DNA from: Paragonimus skrjabini miyazakii
Lineage: Eukaryota > Platyhelminthes > Trematoda > Plagiorchiida > Troglotrematidae
Reading direction: 5' to 3'
DNA length: 64,000 nucleotides
Assembly: GCA_014338405.1 (NCBI GenBank)
Contig: JTDE01000312.1
Span: 141,675-205,674, forward strand
Both the position numbers and the translations under genes were made by a program. The notes beneath the pieces were generated by a model. That model did no database searches, was not told where the DNA came from, and saw nothing but the letters and a program-made list of their open reading frames with translations. Below, piece after piece: positions 41,501 through 56,500 of this stretch. How positions within the stretch are numbered: position 1 is the stretch's first letter; each line of letters begins with the position of its first letter.

Positions 41501-44500
41501 GGTTCGGAGAATTGACTTCCCCGGGTAGGATTTCTCAAACATTTATCACATGAAAGTTAAGCATATGCTAATTTCCAACCGATTTGTCCATAATTCAAAA
41601 CGTGAATCTTAATGAAGTTTACAAATATCTTTGTCTGAGTGGACTGCAAACCAAATGGTTACACTGTTGCCCCATACTAATACAATCTTGTGAAATTTCT
41701 GTTTATCCCCCGTTAAACAGGAATGAGCTGTCTAGGGAGAAAGCTAGTAAAAAGATTAAAGCTGTTTGGAAAATATCATTTTCCTGGAGACAAAAGCCAA
41801 GTTTTATGTAAATTCTTTTCATAACCACGTAAAACTACCAAACGGAAAAATTCTGACGGTGGTAACAGGTCGTTGATATCCGTGATCACGAGGGACAGTT
41901 GTTGCTATTACTTGACTGCCAAATTTCAAAGGATGAATTATTAATAGCAACCATAAAGACTTTCTTTTCGATAGATATGTATATTTAGTTAAATGCTTCA
42001 TCACTACCTTCGTGCAGCAATTTGCCCGAGTTCTTTCTCAAATCACTCGTGGAACAGAAGCGGAGAAAATTGACTGGATATTCTCGTTGTACGATCTGAA
42101 CGGAGATGGCTATATCAGTCGGGTTGAAGTGAATGAAGTTGCCACTGCCATATTCGATTTGGTACGAGTTCGGTCGGAGAATTCACGAGACTTGCAAACG
42201 ATAGAGGAGCGCGTGAATACGATGATGGAAGTAAGTCACCGTATAAAGTTTCAGGAACTATTTTTCTGGATATTTACGCAGAATCTGCTTTTCAATTAGC
42301 TTTGGATGCTACCGTTTCAGAAACCTCTTTGGCTGTTCAAAAACGTCTCGAAACTTTAAAGAAAGCTGTAAATCTACTTTTCATGTCCAACTGGCGAGAG
42401 AGAAAGTTACCAGAAATATAATAGTGTTGTGGATTAAAGAAGCAGAAATTGGTGGGAATGAACTTACGAAGATATACCAGAAGCGGGTTTGGGAATGACC
42501 GAATGAGTGAATTAGAGCAAGATCACAGTATTTCAAGCTCTTTACGAGCTTACTTCAGCACTCATGCAAACAGCCGCTCACAGACAATCGTGAATGATTG
42601 GACACTGGCTCATCCCTTAACAAACAGCACGGTTGCCTAGCTACCTGATGATGACTTAGTTTATTGAGTTTGTACGTTGAATCCATACTTATGATCATCA
42701 AACGATGGTGCTGTCATGACAGACTCCGTTGGGGCGTTCCGGACTGGCCGTATGTCAATACCGAATGAGTGTACTAAGAATGGCTAGCGGTTCGAGTAAA
42801 ATTCTATAACGGGGCAGTTATGCATCAACTGTTTCCACATTGCTTTGTATGATTGTCGAAGGAACCCGTGTTCTAAAGTTAAATAGTCCATGACATCTCA
42901 ATAACTCACAAAGTAGTTTGCCACTTTGTATAGTCTGCATGAGTATGCTAACACATGCGGTGCATCGTTCTTTCAAGCGCTTTGTCATCAAGAATCCTTT
43001 ATATCCTTCGGGAGGTACGGATATACTCGAATGTTTAGACCGAGGTTTGGCCACTAGCCCAGAGCCCAGCAATAACGAAATGCTTGCATAGTAATAGATT
43101 TCGAACAGTTGGTTAAACAAGTTAACTGCTAAACATTATTTTCGCCAAATGAAATGTCGTTTGAAGGTAGATTGATATCGTTTAATACACCAGTCAGAGG
43201 AGGAAAAGGGGCCTGGTACGTCAAATTTATTCCGAACGCTAGATCGTGTGATTAAACCAATTTAATTGACATTAGTGTACAGTGGATATGAATCGAAGAA
43301 ACCGGCCACATAAAAAACCATGCATTGAAAATTTTGTCTGTTTAATGTAGCATACTCGATTGGCGAACTTGGGCAAACTTATTTCGTGTAGATGCCACAT
43401 TACTCATTTGTTCTCAGAACATACCAGGCTAGGATACTAGGCTAGCCGTACGTGCACGCAAAATGAACATGAGATTAGAATTAAATAAATCTATGGAGCC
43501 GAAGTGCATAAACTCACTGTATATTAATGTGAATGACAGAAGCTCTCACTGTTCATGACTGCTTTCCATGTAAATATTTATCTCCGTCCCATTAGTGTTT
43601 ATTTAACAAAAACGGTTTTGCGTCGTGACAAGATTTCTCCTGCGTGAATGCAAAATAGTCAACCGCTGTGCAAAGTTTGCGTATAAACCTAAGTATTTCA
43701 TATATGCGTGTTTATATTCTATACAAAAACCAGCATGCTTACGAGCTACTAAATCAGCAGGCCATAAGTCCATTCGAAATGAAAAATATGTTTTTATTAC
43801 AAGCACCCATTATTGCAATGGGACTTATACGGCACTGCGTAGGTTCCAAATTATACAAAAAGGCACTTGGTGAAGCACACACTGCATTACATCCCAGCTC
43901 TATTCAATAAACGCCATTATTAGAAATATGACGTCAGAAAAGTGAGGTAGCACAATTTATGCTATCACAGATTTCGCACCAGCTTATACCTACTTACTAC
44001 GGAGTGTTGCTATATTGAAATACAATCCAAACAGTAAGGTGTACAGCAATAAGATATCAGCTGGTGCTGAGCGTTCACCACTACCAGGGCAACGATAATG
44101 TAACAAGTCGCCTCTTCTGAATGTAGGCGGATGAACTTGAACTATTTCACTGTCTCAGGTTAAGGATACGCTGGCAACATGTGTCGGTTAGTGACAGGGA
44201 TAGGCTGCTTGTAAGCCTGGATGATGGCAGTGGCACTTAGTGCAACATTTACTGGTTGCGTAATTTAGCCTTATACCCAGCTCAACGTATCCATTTGTGT
44301 TTGCTTCCAATTGGCGCCCGGTTCTGTCACACTGATAGTGGTTGGTGATATTTAGTTTGGTGCAAATTGTAGCCGGCTGTTTGAATGAGGATGTTCGAAT
44401 GGGAACAGTCTTGTATACGGCGATTAACTGAACAGGGTGAACCAATCTCCCCGTTACCAAGATGCCTAACTCCCTCAGTGATACTGTTCAAATAACAAAA

Positions 44501-47500
44501 GCGACCCAGTTTTACGCGAACTGATGATTTTGTGTTCAGTTTTTCATAGGGCCTGCACGGGAATGCGCTAATTCACCGATCACTACGATTGAACTAGAGC
44601 TGGACGTTCCATGTGCAAAGCAGTACAGGGCTCCTGTGACTTGGGACTCCTATATGTGTAGTACATGGAAATATCAAAACAGTCATATGAAAACTCGACT
44701 GTTTCAATCAAGAGTAATCGGACAAACGGTGGTTGAGCATCGCAAGAACAAAATTTCATGTTGGATATATTAACCACTCCAAGAACTGGCAAGAGTTCAT
44801 GAGCACTCTGCAGGTTGTTTTGATAATTCATTTTATATAACTTTAAAAATATTCACCAGCCACCTAAAAAAAATAAATCCAATAGGTACGTCACGCTTAC
44901 AAGTCTTAAGTGACCATATGTTTATGGGATCCCCAAGGAATTGGTTAAAGATTATAATCAGATTTTAGTAGAATAATACCACCTAACAATATAGTTTGCA
45001 ACTCACGTGCTCTCCGCTGTCCGATAATTGAAACACCATGGATTTGGACATTGACTTTGAATGCTTTAGTGCACAAAGTCATTACGTTTTCACTAGACAA
45101 GTAGTAAAATTTGTTGAGGAGGACCGTGTCTGATCTTTTATCAAGCTTTTTTGTGAGACTAAGTATATACTGTGACAGTAAAAATCCGCCTTTGCCAGAC
45201 GGACAAAACAAAGAAATCGCTGAGCACGTCAACTATTTAGGCTTTGAACCAACTCGAATGTTCACGTGAGGACATTATAGCGTGGAAGACCTCGAACTGA
45301 ATTCTCCTCGAATCGTCAGTTTTCACTTTAAAAACGATTTTAAGTGTGACTTCATTCGTTTCGTTGCTTATTAATAATCTTGGTGATTCAACGTGTTTAA
45401 CATTGGACACAACTTACATCTGATGACATTATTCAATGTTGGCTGACCCAAGTTTGAATGATGCTCATTTTGAAGAATTCAAATCCCTGAGCTTACATCA
45501 ATAGGTTGACCTAAGCTAAGTTGATTTGGTGAATATACTAGTTTCAATTTCAATGAAGAATCTTGAGTATTTGACATTTAATGAACAAAGCGATACGGCT
45601 GAGTTTATATTTCTTTCTAGATGGTTAGGCAAGCTGAACCATAGTCATGCAATTTTGTCCTATAGCATCTGGATATAATCATTCGTTTCTCCCTATTGTG
45701 AGGCTGCTGACTTTGTTATTTATGCACTAAGCTCACAAACATGAAGGCTGCAGTGCAACTTCTTGTCCCAAAGGCTATATACACTAATGATGAGCTCTAA
45801 GGGCGAAATATTTGTCTTTTATTTAAGATAGGCCTGCAGAATGGACCACCCAAATACAAAGACTGTAATCGTGTGTGAATGGTGTTTAACCTAGGAAAAT
45901 TCTAATCCAGTGTGTTTAGTTTACTCCCGTAATTTTGTGAACACAGCATTTGATCTCGAATTAGGTACGTTTCTCTTTCGTCGCCCTGTGTGTGCCCGTG
46001 CTATTGATATTGAATGGCAACGTGTTGCCCTCTTTTTTATCCTTGGAACGTCAGGTTAATCAGTTTACCGTGAATATATATATATGTCGATGTCTGTATA
46101 CAAATATATGGTTGTAACAATGTGTTTTTGATCGGTTTGTTGATGAATAGAAATTTCGTTAGATATACTTTGCTGTAGTTCATTCGTAACCTCATTTGAA
46201 AAGACGGTCACTTTATGAACGTGTTTTCTCATCCTGTGAAATGAAAACGACTGAACTTAATTAGAACACACCCAACAAGTCTGACAACTACGCAGATGTT
46301 TTGCGTTGAAATATAACCTAATAGATATTTGGGCAGATTTTGACCTTACTTTTGTGTAACTGAGGTGTTAGCAATCACCTACAATAAAGAGGGCGTATGT
46401 GAACTCAAGATGTGTCCGTAAGATTCTGTGGATGACCTATGTACACAATCAAACGAAATTGTCAAATGAAGATACATAAATATGCAAATATAATTAAAAT
46501 ATAAGAATACTTTGAGTTGAGGATAGATATCTATAAATTCTGATTCACGAGTTAACATGTTAGACAGTATGTGATGTTAGCTCAGTACATATCACCAGAA
46601 CTCAAGACCAGTCGAAAGCTGCTTGTTTATAAAACTATGATCCAATAGTATATACTATTTCGTCTGGATTCGTAACCTCAATTTGCCATTGAATAAGCCC
46701 GTACTTAATGAATCATGTGTAGTTGAACGTAGGCCATTCCACTAATCTATTAATGCGTCCTTCAAACTTTTCGTGTACTAATAGATCGGCTGCGATAACA
46801 AACGAAGGTTGACCCAGAAAGTTTTTTTACCTAACATATGCTATAAGGCACGCAAAAAATTATACCGATGAATGTTAACACTATTTCGCACGGCGGATGT
46901 ACTCTCACAGTTTTGGCAGTATTGTACCGCCAATTACTTTTCACCATGTCTCACAAGTCTACAAGTTTTAACGACGGCTTCCCGTCTTCCTAATGATTGC
47001 ACATGCAATTTAGCTTTTCGCGAATGCTACATAAGTGAAGCTACACTTCATACAGCAGATTTGCATTTCCCTAACGACCGTGTCCCAAAGAGTACAAGGG
47101 AGCTACGTTCGGGAAAACAAACTGAGCAATCAGTCAGATTAAATGTGATACGGCATACAGATACTAGGATTGGATTCTTCAACAAGAAGCAACATTCTCA
47201 TTCAGTGGACTTGTCAATACACACTGCGTGTATAATAGTACTTTAATGTTCTACATTTTACATCTATCCACTGATATGCTTGTATAATGTCAAACCTCTA
47301 GTCTAGTTTAAACAAAGCTAAATATGGTCCTGTTAAAATAGAGGTGATATTACTTTCATTATATAAATTGGTCAGAAATAACCTTGTGAGACTGTTAGGA
47401 AAATGCCCAGTTCTCTTATTTACTTCCGTTTCTTGAAATGTGTCGCTGCATAAAATACAACGACAATCAACTGCAGTGTAAATCTTTTTTTGTACTGGCA

Positions 47501-50500
47501 AAAGTATAAGTCGATCTCACATCTTTATAACGGGCTGCTTAGAACAATCCAAACCAATAAATCGGTATATAACCGCAGCAGTTTCATCAGTTTTATGGGT
47601 AGGGTATTACGTTACGAGAGGCGAATACACACAATACTGTCATAGATTAACTTTTGCAATAAATGCTCAAAGACTCGGGGCAAAAGAAAAATAACTGTTT
47701 CAATGGAGTAAATTCGGTTTTTCTTATTTTAGATTTATTCAAATCATTCCAACCATTAGGATAACTGTTTGTATAAGGATATCCTAGGTTAAGCTAACGT
47801 AGGTTTTGGATAAATTGTCACTTACGGTTAATTTCTACTGGAACCATAACAAAAATACATTACTTGCTTAGTACTTTGAACGATTAACGAAAATAAATGC
47901 AACAGTTGATAGTGTTTTAAATTCAAAGCTTCCAAATCGCAGCAAAATTTAATCAAAATATCGCGACCATTTTTGGAAGGGAAGAGGAACCCTTCAGTTC
48001 TACGACTACAACTGAAGTCTAAACGATACAAGACACACAAGACCTCGTAAATTCAAAAGCACACCTTTCACCATTAAAAAATTTCAGACTTATATCCCCA
48101 CGACCTTTGGAATGACGAACACTCTCCAACTATCTCCGACCATGTTTTACCGTTTGCTCCTGTTTAGCCTTATATCTCTCATGGATCTATATGTCTGTTT
48201 CATAGCACGCGTTATCTCATCTGCATGTAGCTTGTTCGGAGAATTTTCATGTTACACCTTTATTTCTGTTTGAAACACGTCTGGCTGCCTATTTTATTTA
48301 ACTGTAATAGTTACACTATTACTATTGACTGTTAGACATGGTTACTAACGAAGTTGTCTTCCTTAAGTCTATAAGCTATTCATAGACTTCACAAGGGGCT
48401 CCTAAGTTGCGCAATTCTCTGTTTAACCAATAGTCCGTTTAACTATTCGTATTGAACATTCCGTTCTTTTCCCGCTTCTTGTCTACTGATAACCTAAGGT
48501 ATTACTGGACTAACCAATCCTGTCTTTAGAGTGTTGCCTGTCTGACTTAGAGGCCATGTTTACTGTTTCAGTGATTTTCTACCTAAGCTCATTTTGAAAC
48601 TCTGGTCGTACTGTTCAGCGTCCATTAGACACAACGCGTTAACCCTAGTCTAGCTGTCGTATAAAGTATACTTAATGTGGATGGAACAGTCGATGTCTTA
48701 AGCGCAGCATTAAACTGGTTGTGCATTCTAGTGCTTCGATAGTTGTCGCTTAGAAGAACTGTCTAATGGTCTGTCATTATCGTATGTTTAACTCCCAGCA
48801 CACAGCTTGATGTCGTTTGCCCCCAGCCGTAAAACGTGAAAATTGACAACACTTGGGCGGCGAGTCCGCGATCCAACACAGTGACGTCTCAATCCATGGA
48901 ATGTTTCAGTTATGCAGCACGTATCCAAAATAGAAATTCTCCAACGAGTTTAGTTACTCGTGACTAATATCAGACATTTGTATGTCAAACAGAGCACTAT
49001 GGCAATGGTGGATCAAATCAAAAACGATCAAGTTCCAAACCACGTCAAAAATCTGTTGATTGACGTGATATAACGCAAGACAGGCGAAGAAGACAGAAAC
49101 CGTTAAAACTGTTTTGGCGACCTAGGCGAAGCTGATGTTTCAAAACCGTATGGTTTATAGAGTACCGTAAAGAAAAACCGCATGGAATTTTCCGCGCGGA
49201 TAGACTCTTGACCGTTTCGTTATTCCTAAGATTTTAGACTAATATTATTTATTCGCCACCGTCGTGGTGTTCGTATTATGTTTCAACTAAGTTTGTCCGG
49301 ACATAAAACCCTGGCGCTCACGTAGCTAAACTACACCGCTGAGTCTGAAATTCAGGACAATTATTGAAGTGATGCAGTTGTCCTCATACGTTTTTAAACG
49401 CGTCATTTATCCGATCCTGTGTTCGAACTCTAGACTGATATAAACAAAGCACCAACTACTTCACTTGGCCAATTCATTCATACCTACTTTATATGTGTAG
49501 TGTTTTTCAAATGCCTCTACAATGCAATCACAACAACATACTTGTATCCGTTTGATCGTCAGTTGAAAAGTGCCCCGACAATTTTTATGCGCACTATGAA
49601 GACAACTTAACTTCGTCTGTCTTCGTTCTCTTAGGCAATTAATGCACAAGTGCTTCCTGCATAAATTTTTTTCAAAAATCCATCATTTTCAGCTTAATGT
49701 AGTAAATCCCATTTTGGTAAACATCATGTTTGCCTTGTAGTCCTGGTTTATATTGTATTGGACGCGTGTTTTTATGATGAAAATCACTCAAGCAGCTTGA
49801 GCCCACAAAGACGACGAGATTCAGCCAAGATAGATGGACAATAGAAAAGAATTTGGATTAACTGAGTTGTTCGCCCTCAAACCTTACATGCTGAACTTAG
49901 TTTGAGAATGCATATTCACTGTTCTAGATGTCATCACTATGAGACGAAAAAATGGCATCATGTGCCAGTCACCATAGAGAAGGCCCATATGCCGTGCATT
50001 ACATCTAAGTTTCAATACTTGTTCATCCTTGTAATATGACTAGCCTTTAGTTGAATATCTACTTCACAAGGTGTAGATTATGTGTGCACATGGCAAACTA
50101 CAGTTTGGGCTGAGCGATTTTCATAATGCCTTGGTGACTTTTGCTCATGCACTAAGGTTTATTGACTATTGTGACAGAAAATGTCGTATACAGGAAATAT
50201 CTGTATAGAAGAATAACCCGCGTACGTAGAGAAGCAAACAAAAGAGACCAAAATATGTTGTTTCTGACTGAGCACCTGAAAGGTCATCCAACAAAGGCAT
50301 AATACAGCTACATTGCATTTACTCAATCGCACCAAGTCACTCACATTTTCTCGTCTTATGACGCGGGTACCAAAACTGTCTAATTCATACTGCATTTGCC
50401 AGTATGCCTGCGGTGGGGGTAACGGCAACAATAGCGGAATTGACAAATTTTCTACATCAAGAACACGTCCCGAAACGCATGAGGATTTAATGCGCACCAA

Positions 50501-53500
50501 GACCCGACGACAATGCTTAAAAATGCGAAAGGCCCATCTCATTCGTCATGCTCCTGATCCAATTTGGTCATGATGTCGATCTGACACATTTTCATTTGTC
50601 GATGCCTCATTAGATGTCTGTTAACCCGAAACCATTCGAGACGCCGCCTGTGACGTCTTATTGGTTCAATTGTCGTGTGAACTAGCTGATGACAGATTGA
50701 CCGGTCACTCTGTTTCGTTCAGTTGGTTTGTTCTCATTGGGACACTCCGCCACCATATTTTGCAAATGGTGAATGCACACGAATGGTCTCGTTATTTTGA
50801 CAATTCGACCTGTTGACTTTTAGTTCAAACTAGTGAAAACTGTTAGATTTTAATGCATTATATATTTTTCAGATGTTGGAATACAACTTTATTTTCATAA
50901 GCCTGTCTCTCCTTGTAGACCTACGTTAAGCTGATTATTCTTCCCACTATCTGCGAATATATTACAAGATTTTGACAAATTTGGTCGGCATATTCGCATA
51001 AGCCTTCATTACCAAGGCTAGCCTAGCGCCTCTTTTAAGTAAGTACTGTCATTTCTTTGACAGACGATTCCTGGTCGAAAGCGAGATATTGAGTTCTATT
51101 TTTGGCTTGATTTACTCGTGTGTAAAGGGCTAGCAAAACATTGGCGGATTGTACCTTTATGTGTGACTTGTATAGCCGATAGAATGCATGAAGTTCGTAG
51201 ACTCCTGAACAAGGAAAAAAAGCCAAATCTCCAAAAAAACCGTGATAGACCACTAAATTCAGACACTGTTTGTGAAACCATTGTATTAAGAGAGAACATC
51301 TACAAATGGAGTTCTTGTCATTTGTAAGAATAGATAAATATCATGTTTACTAACTTCATCAGGATATGGGAATTAGGTATTGTGCGTGAGAGTGAAACAG
51401 AGGCTGATAACAAAACGGAACAGAATTCAAAGTATCACATTCATAAATCTTTCTTAATGTATCTGTCAAACTAGTTAAACGATAAAGACAAATGAAGCCG
51501 TGTAATAAGCAAGGTTTATTTTGCATTTAAAATTCTATGTTACTACAGCCAGGTGTATCGACTAAGTTCACAACGTTCCAGGTTTAACCTTTCACGGTCA
51601 GCTTTCTTCTTTACACTAATCTACCGAGATCTTATAAACATAGTTTGCGGACACAGCACAGATTGTCAAGTAAACTGATCAGAGACTATACTCGTAGGTA
51701 CTTGAATGTGTGATGTTACCAAATAAAAACAGCGCTTAGAGCTATTCATATTTGTACAACTATATGACATCTTGTCGGATTAGAGTGAGCCCACCAAGTT
51801 TTTTGAGGAAAGTAGATATCACATTTTTATGAAAACTCCCGCCATAATTAAAACTTTTACAAACATGAATTAAATCAGATCAGTGTGGGATAACAACCTG
51901 GATCTCTGGTCAACAGTCTTAGAAATTTTAATATGAAATTACTTGCAGTTTATTTTGATGATAGATAACTTTCTCCGTTTAAAGTAGTTTAAAAAGTCAC
52001 ACAAGTTTACTACCATAGATCAGCTCAAGGAAATACAAGATCAGACTTAGTAGCAGAAGTATGAAAGCATATCAAGCAACAATGTTGAAGAAAATATAGA
52101 ACATTTTCTGAAGTAATTTAATTTCGATATACAATGCTGGCAGATTATTCAGTGCATCGACAAACGCGTCATTATACTTACGCTGATGCACATTCGACAG
52201 GTTATTTGTAGAAAAGTGATGGATAAAACGTTCACACCGAAATATTACGTAGTGATTAGACAACCTGTTACAAACGTTTTTGATAAATATGCTTTAATCT
52301 GTGTTCTGTTTTTTAAGTAGATATTTCTACACTTGTGCTGACAAGATAACCATAGAGTTGTATCAATCCCACTCGTGGATAGTATGCATGATACAGTCTC
52401 AGTATGCTCGTATTAAAAAATCCAGCTGCAAATTCCATTAAGGGTGACGAGATTTTTGAAAAATAATATATCCGCTTTCTTTGCAAGTTGTATGTATGTC
52501 ACTCTGAACCACAGAGTGCTTACCATCAGTAAAGGCTAATGGAATTTGAAGAGAGATTTGAACAACCTGCTTTGCTCTAAGTATTTGCTAAACAGCTGCC
52601 TGTATCGTGAGAAAGTGTTATCCTGCTATTGAATCAGGTTAGTGAATTTAACATCGAGTTCTGCTCTATTGTATAAGTTTGAAGCGCACACCTTGTCTCA
52701 TATTCACAAAGAACAATACTCTCAACTGATAATCGTTGAAAGTTAATGGTTTTTTTGTGTGCAGTAATAACTACAGTTACTACCTTTTCTGTTCTTCACG
52801 GTCTATTTGAAGTATGCTCTTAATTTTACCGTGTATCCTATAATCATTAGAAATGAACGTCAAGAATATCTAGCTGTTTATTTTTCCCCACTGAATACTG
52901 CACTCAGGTCTATGGTCTGCATGGAATACCACGTGTTCTGTCCGAGGAGACCAAAATGTTATTGACTAGCTAGCATCTGTCGTTCGGTATCAGTTTGGTA
53001 TCTGTAGACAAGATAACGAATCAGCAGCGGTCTGAGATGATTGCCAGTAAATATAGTCATGAACAATTTCTGCGCAAACTGCACTCTACCAAACCATAAC
53101 TGTAATGTTTTCTGGAATCCCTATCGCTGGATGATAACAATTTTACTGACGATTTGCCCGGTCAGGTCATGGGAGGAAACGCATAGCAAACAAACTTTTT
53201 TTACTCCCTCATCATCAGACCAATTATGGCACATTTATAGTTCCCCGGATGTAGGGCAAGGCATGGTAATGATTAATACCAAGTCAGTCAAATTCCTGAG
53301 GTCCATTTACGTAACATGAATCACGTAGGTTGTAAACGTTTGTGAAAAATGGCACGCCTACGTAACAGATCTATCCAGGATATTTATGCGTGGCCACGAG
53401 AGTGAGCGTAAGCGGGCTGTAATAACTTCTTCGATTGCCAGTAAAAGACATTTGATCCAGTTTGGTTGTATCCCATAGGTTTGACAGATCAGCTTAAATT

Positions 53501-56500
53501 ATGTACTACCTCCCGGCGAACGTATTTAAATGTGTTATATTTAACTTGACAATGAAGCGCTAAAAACAAACTTGTTTGTTACTACCACTGTATTGGCAAT
53601 CAACCCAACAACCATGGTAGAAGTATTTCTCAGCTCGTGTTGGTCGGAGCATTTTGCATTTTGTAACAAAGACGGATAAAGTATTGAGTTTATGACTCCC
53701 TTGCATGAAAGCAGACCACTTGGAGAGTTCAACGATGAACTAAGTTATCTGAAAGGGCTGAACAATATGAGCCACTTATAGAAAGTATACAGAGTGCAAA
53801 TGGACAAGATTTTCTACTAGTCACGAAAATAATTTTCATTCGCTGTCCACACAGTGCTCCTACCTTGTTTTTCACAGTACAGTTATTCTTCTTACAACGC
53901 TTCTACGTGATGTATGGTGATGATGATGGCAAGCAAACATAGTTTCTCCGGGTACTGCACTACGTTCCACGGACCGACAAGCTGGTTCAAAAGATCATTG
54001 TGATCTGTTCCGTCCCCCCCAAGCTGAAGAGTTCGATGAGTTAATAGACAGGAATTAAAGTAAAATGAATGTGGCCAAAATACTATACCCTCAAATGATA
54101 CGCGTACTTTAAACAGTTAGATATGAATCGTCAACCAGAATTCATGAGCAATCTCGCTTGAAATGTGACACAATTGTCTAGCTGACGTATGTTCATATAA
54201 AACCAACAAAAGAATGGCAACAGAAGCCCGGAAAGACCCCAACTATTTACAAAAAGCACAGATCAGCCTTCTTCAGTAGAATGAAATCCATTCATCAATT
54301 TTTAAACAACTGTTGACAGTCTCTCTGCTGTCGATGAATAATGAACTAAATTACGGTCAGAGTTGTGAATTATGTTCGTACCTGACGGTGGCCTATTCAC
54401 AACCCTAAATTCTTGTAGAATATTAAGGCAGCTTTATTCAACTTATCTATTCAGAGAAGTAGTGCATCTCTAGGGCATTCTTCAACTGGGGGAACTGGTG
54501 CGTACTGGATCAGTTGGCTGAAGCCCTTTTGGCTACAAAAATGTTAGATTTATCCAATATAACCTCCATATTTTTTTATGATAAAGCATTGGCCGCATGT
54601 TTTGTAAACTGGGTTTTTGCCTATGGTCTAAATTCTGTATTCTACTGATTTTCCGGAGAACTTCGTTATTAAACTAAATAATTTTGCCTAAAGTAAACTG
54701 AATTTTTCGTGAATTCACAAGACATCAATTTAATTTTTGTTCTCTTGATGGCTGTGTTACTGATGGTGGTGGTGTTGGTGGTAGTTGATGAGTTGCATAC
54801 AGTACGGTCGTCTCATTTAAGTTGTGTATTCACGAGCATATTTTCTAACCAAATCAGACATTCTGTCCATTGATCACATTGATCACTTCGAATTTAGAAC
54901 GGAAAGTGGTGCACTACATTCCCACTGAAGTAATTTAAGCATCTATATTTTATCATAAGGTCTACTGTTTATGGCTGTCTAATCGTACCACAGATCACTG
55001 ATCCATACGGGATGACAGAGTTTGAACAAAGTTAACCACCTGATCAAAATCCGTTTGTAGATCATTATATACGTCCATCATCTACTTTGTCCTGAAGGAT
55101 ATAGCTGAAGCAACCAATATTAAATGAATCATGAACTTTGGCCTCATCGAATGCCACCGTGAATCAGTTGCGTAACCCAAAACCGAGTAAGCACAAACTG
55201 AATAGTAATATGAGATTTTGGTTTTTTCGAAAAGGGCTGACCAGTAAGTCTACGGGGATGTCACAACTATGATCAATTGCGAATGATGGCCAACGTATGC
55301 AATCTTAAAGTGTTAGTTCTATACTGTTGGATAACTTTGTTCATTGGTCAAAACGCTGTTTACGTAAACTTACCTGATACGACAGTGCTTACCACAAATA
55401 AGGATAAATGATGGCTGTATTATGACTTTCATGAAATGCATGTTAGTTTTACGACAGGTTTTATAATTTAGAGTTTCATGAAAACAGTCTGTTGGGACAT
55501 CCGATTTGCCCTGGTTTATTTTGCAGATTTGTAAGTTTCTGACACACAGTGCTACTCGATTTGAGCTTCATTCAGCGAACTTTTTTACTTTCTCTACCAA
55601 ACTCTTAGTCCAGTTGGATTTGAATCTCGTAAGATAATTTCCAAAGCTTTACCTTAGCTCATGACTACCACAGAATAATTCGGATGAGGCAACAACTAAT
55701 GGCAATGATGTAACTCCTAGCGGGTGTTTATTCCGTTGTTCCGAATGTAAATGTTAACAAAAGCAGCATATGTTTGAAATCTTTTATGGGCTCGTAAAAT
55801 GCTTTTTATCCCAAATACTAACATATTCAATCACCTATACTTTTCAGTATCTTGCACTCACAGCATATAATTTTACGTGCTACTAGGTTTTCAGCCATTA
55901 TCTCAAGTGTCTCCGTCGACGATACGAACATACTACACCCGCAAAGTTCATGCAGTAATGAAATCAGCTTTAGCAGAAATTAAGAATGAATTATGTCGCC
56001 TTACTTACTTACTTCAGTATACACGCAACTGCTGCTTGGTGAAAAAATCTGACATTGGTTCCGGTAGGTAACTAATTAGGTAACTAGTGAAGCAGAGACG
56101 ATGTAGACCGTAATTTTCTCATTGCCCTGCTTGTTCACTTCTGGACTGTATGTCGATTTTCTTCTTCAGTGGACACTTATCAAACTTTAATCCGGTGAAT
56201 CTGGAGGACCACACTGATTCTGACGAGTTTTTCTCAAAGGGCGTGTTGAAATCTTGGCCAAGCCTGAGAATTACTCACATATTTCGTCACAGTAAAAAAT
56301 GTTGACTGCTTGAGAGCTGCCAACATCCAACCAGTACCACATTAAGATAAACAAACCATAACCTAGAGCACGGACATAATTCAGTGCTATTCAGAAAATT
56401 TTCTTATGACGCACAATTTCGAAAAATAACCAAGCGTGATTCACACCGGCTTATTTCATATATACATCAAGTCAATATTCACGAATTGGCTGTCCAGCGT

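Larger units (their letters stand above)
39378..42017 (+). other. KChIP intron 4
   Basis: A 2.6-kb intron between the donor GAA|GTAAGT and acceptor CGTGCAG. It contains a tRNA-like repeat (40556-40640) and a SINE copy (41358-41560); nothing else is supported. Confidence 0.7.

Noticed and set aside
46872..47246. 124-codon plus-strand ORF in intron 5
   Set aside because: No family resemblance and average intronic composition.
49320..49440. A-box-like GTAGCTAAACTACACC with TGTTCGAACTC downstream
   Set aside because: The boxes are about 100 bases apart and no tRNA fold links them.
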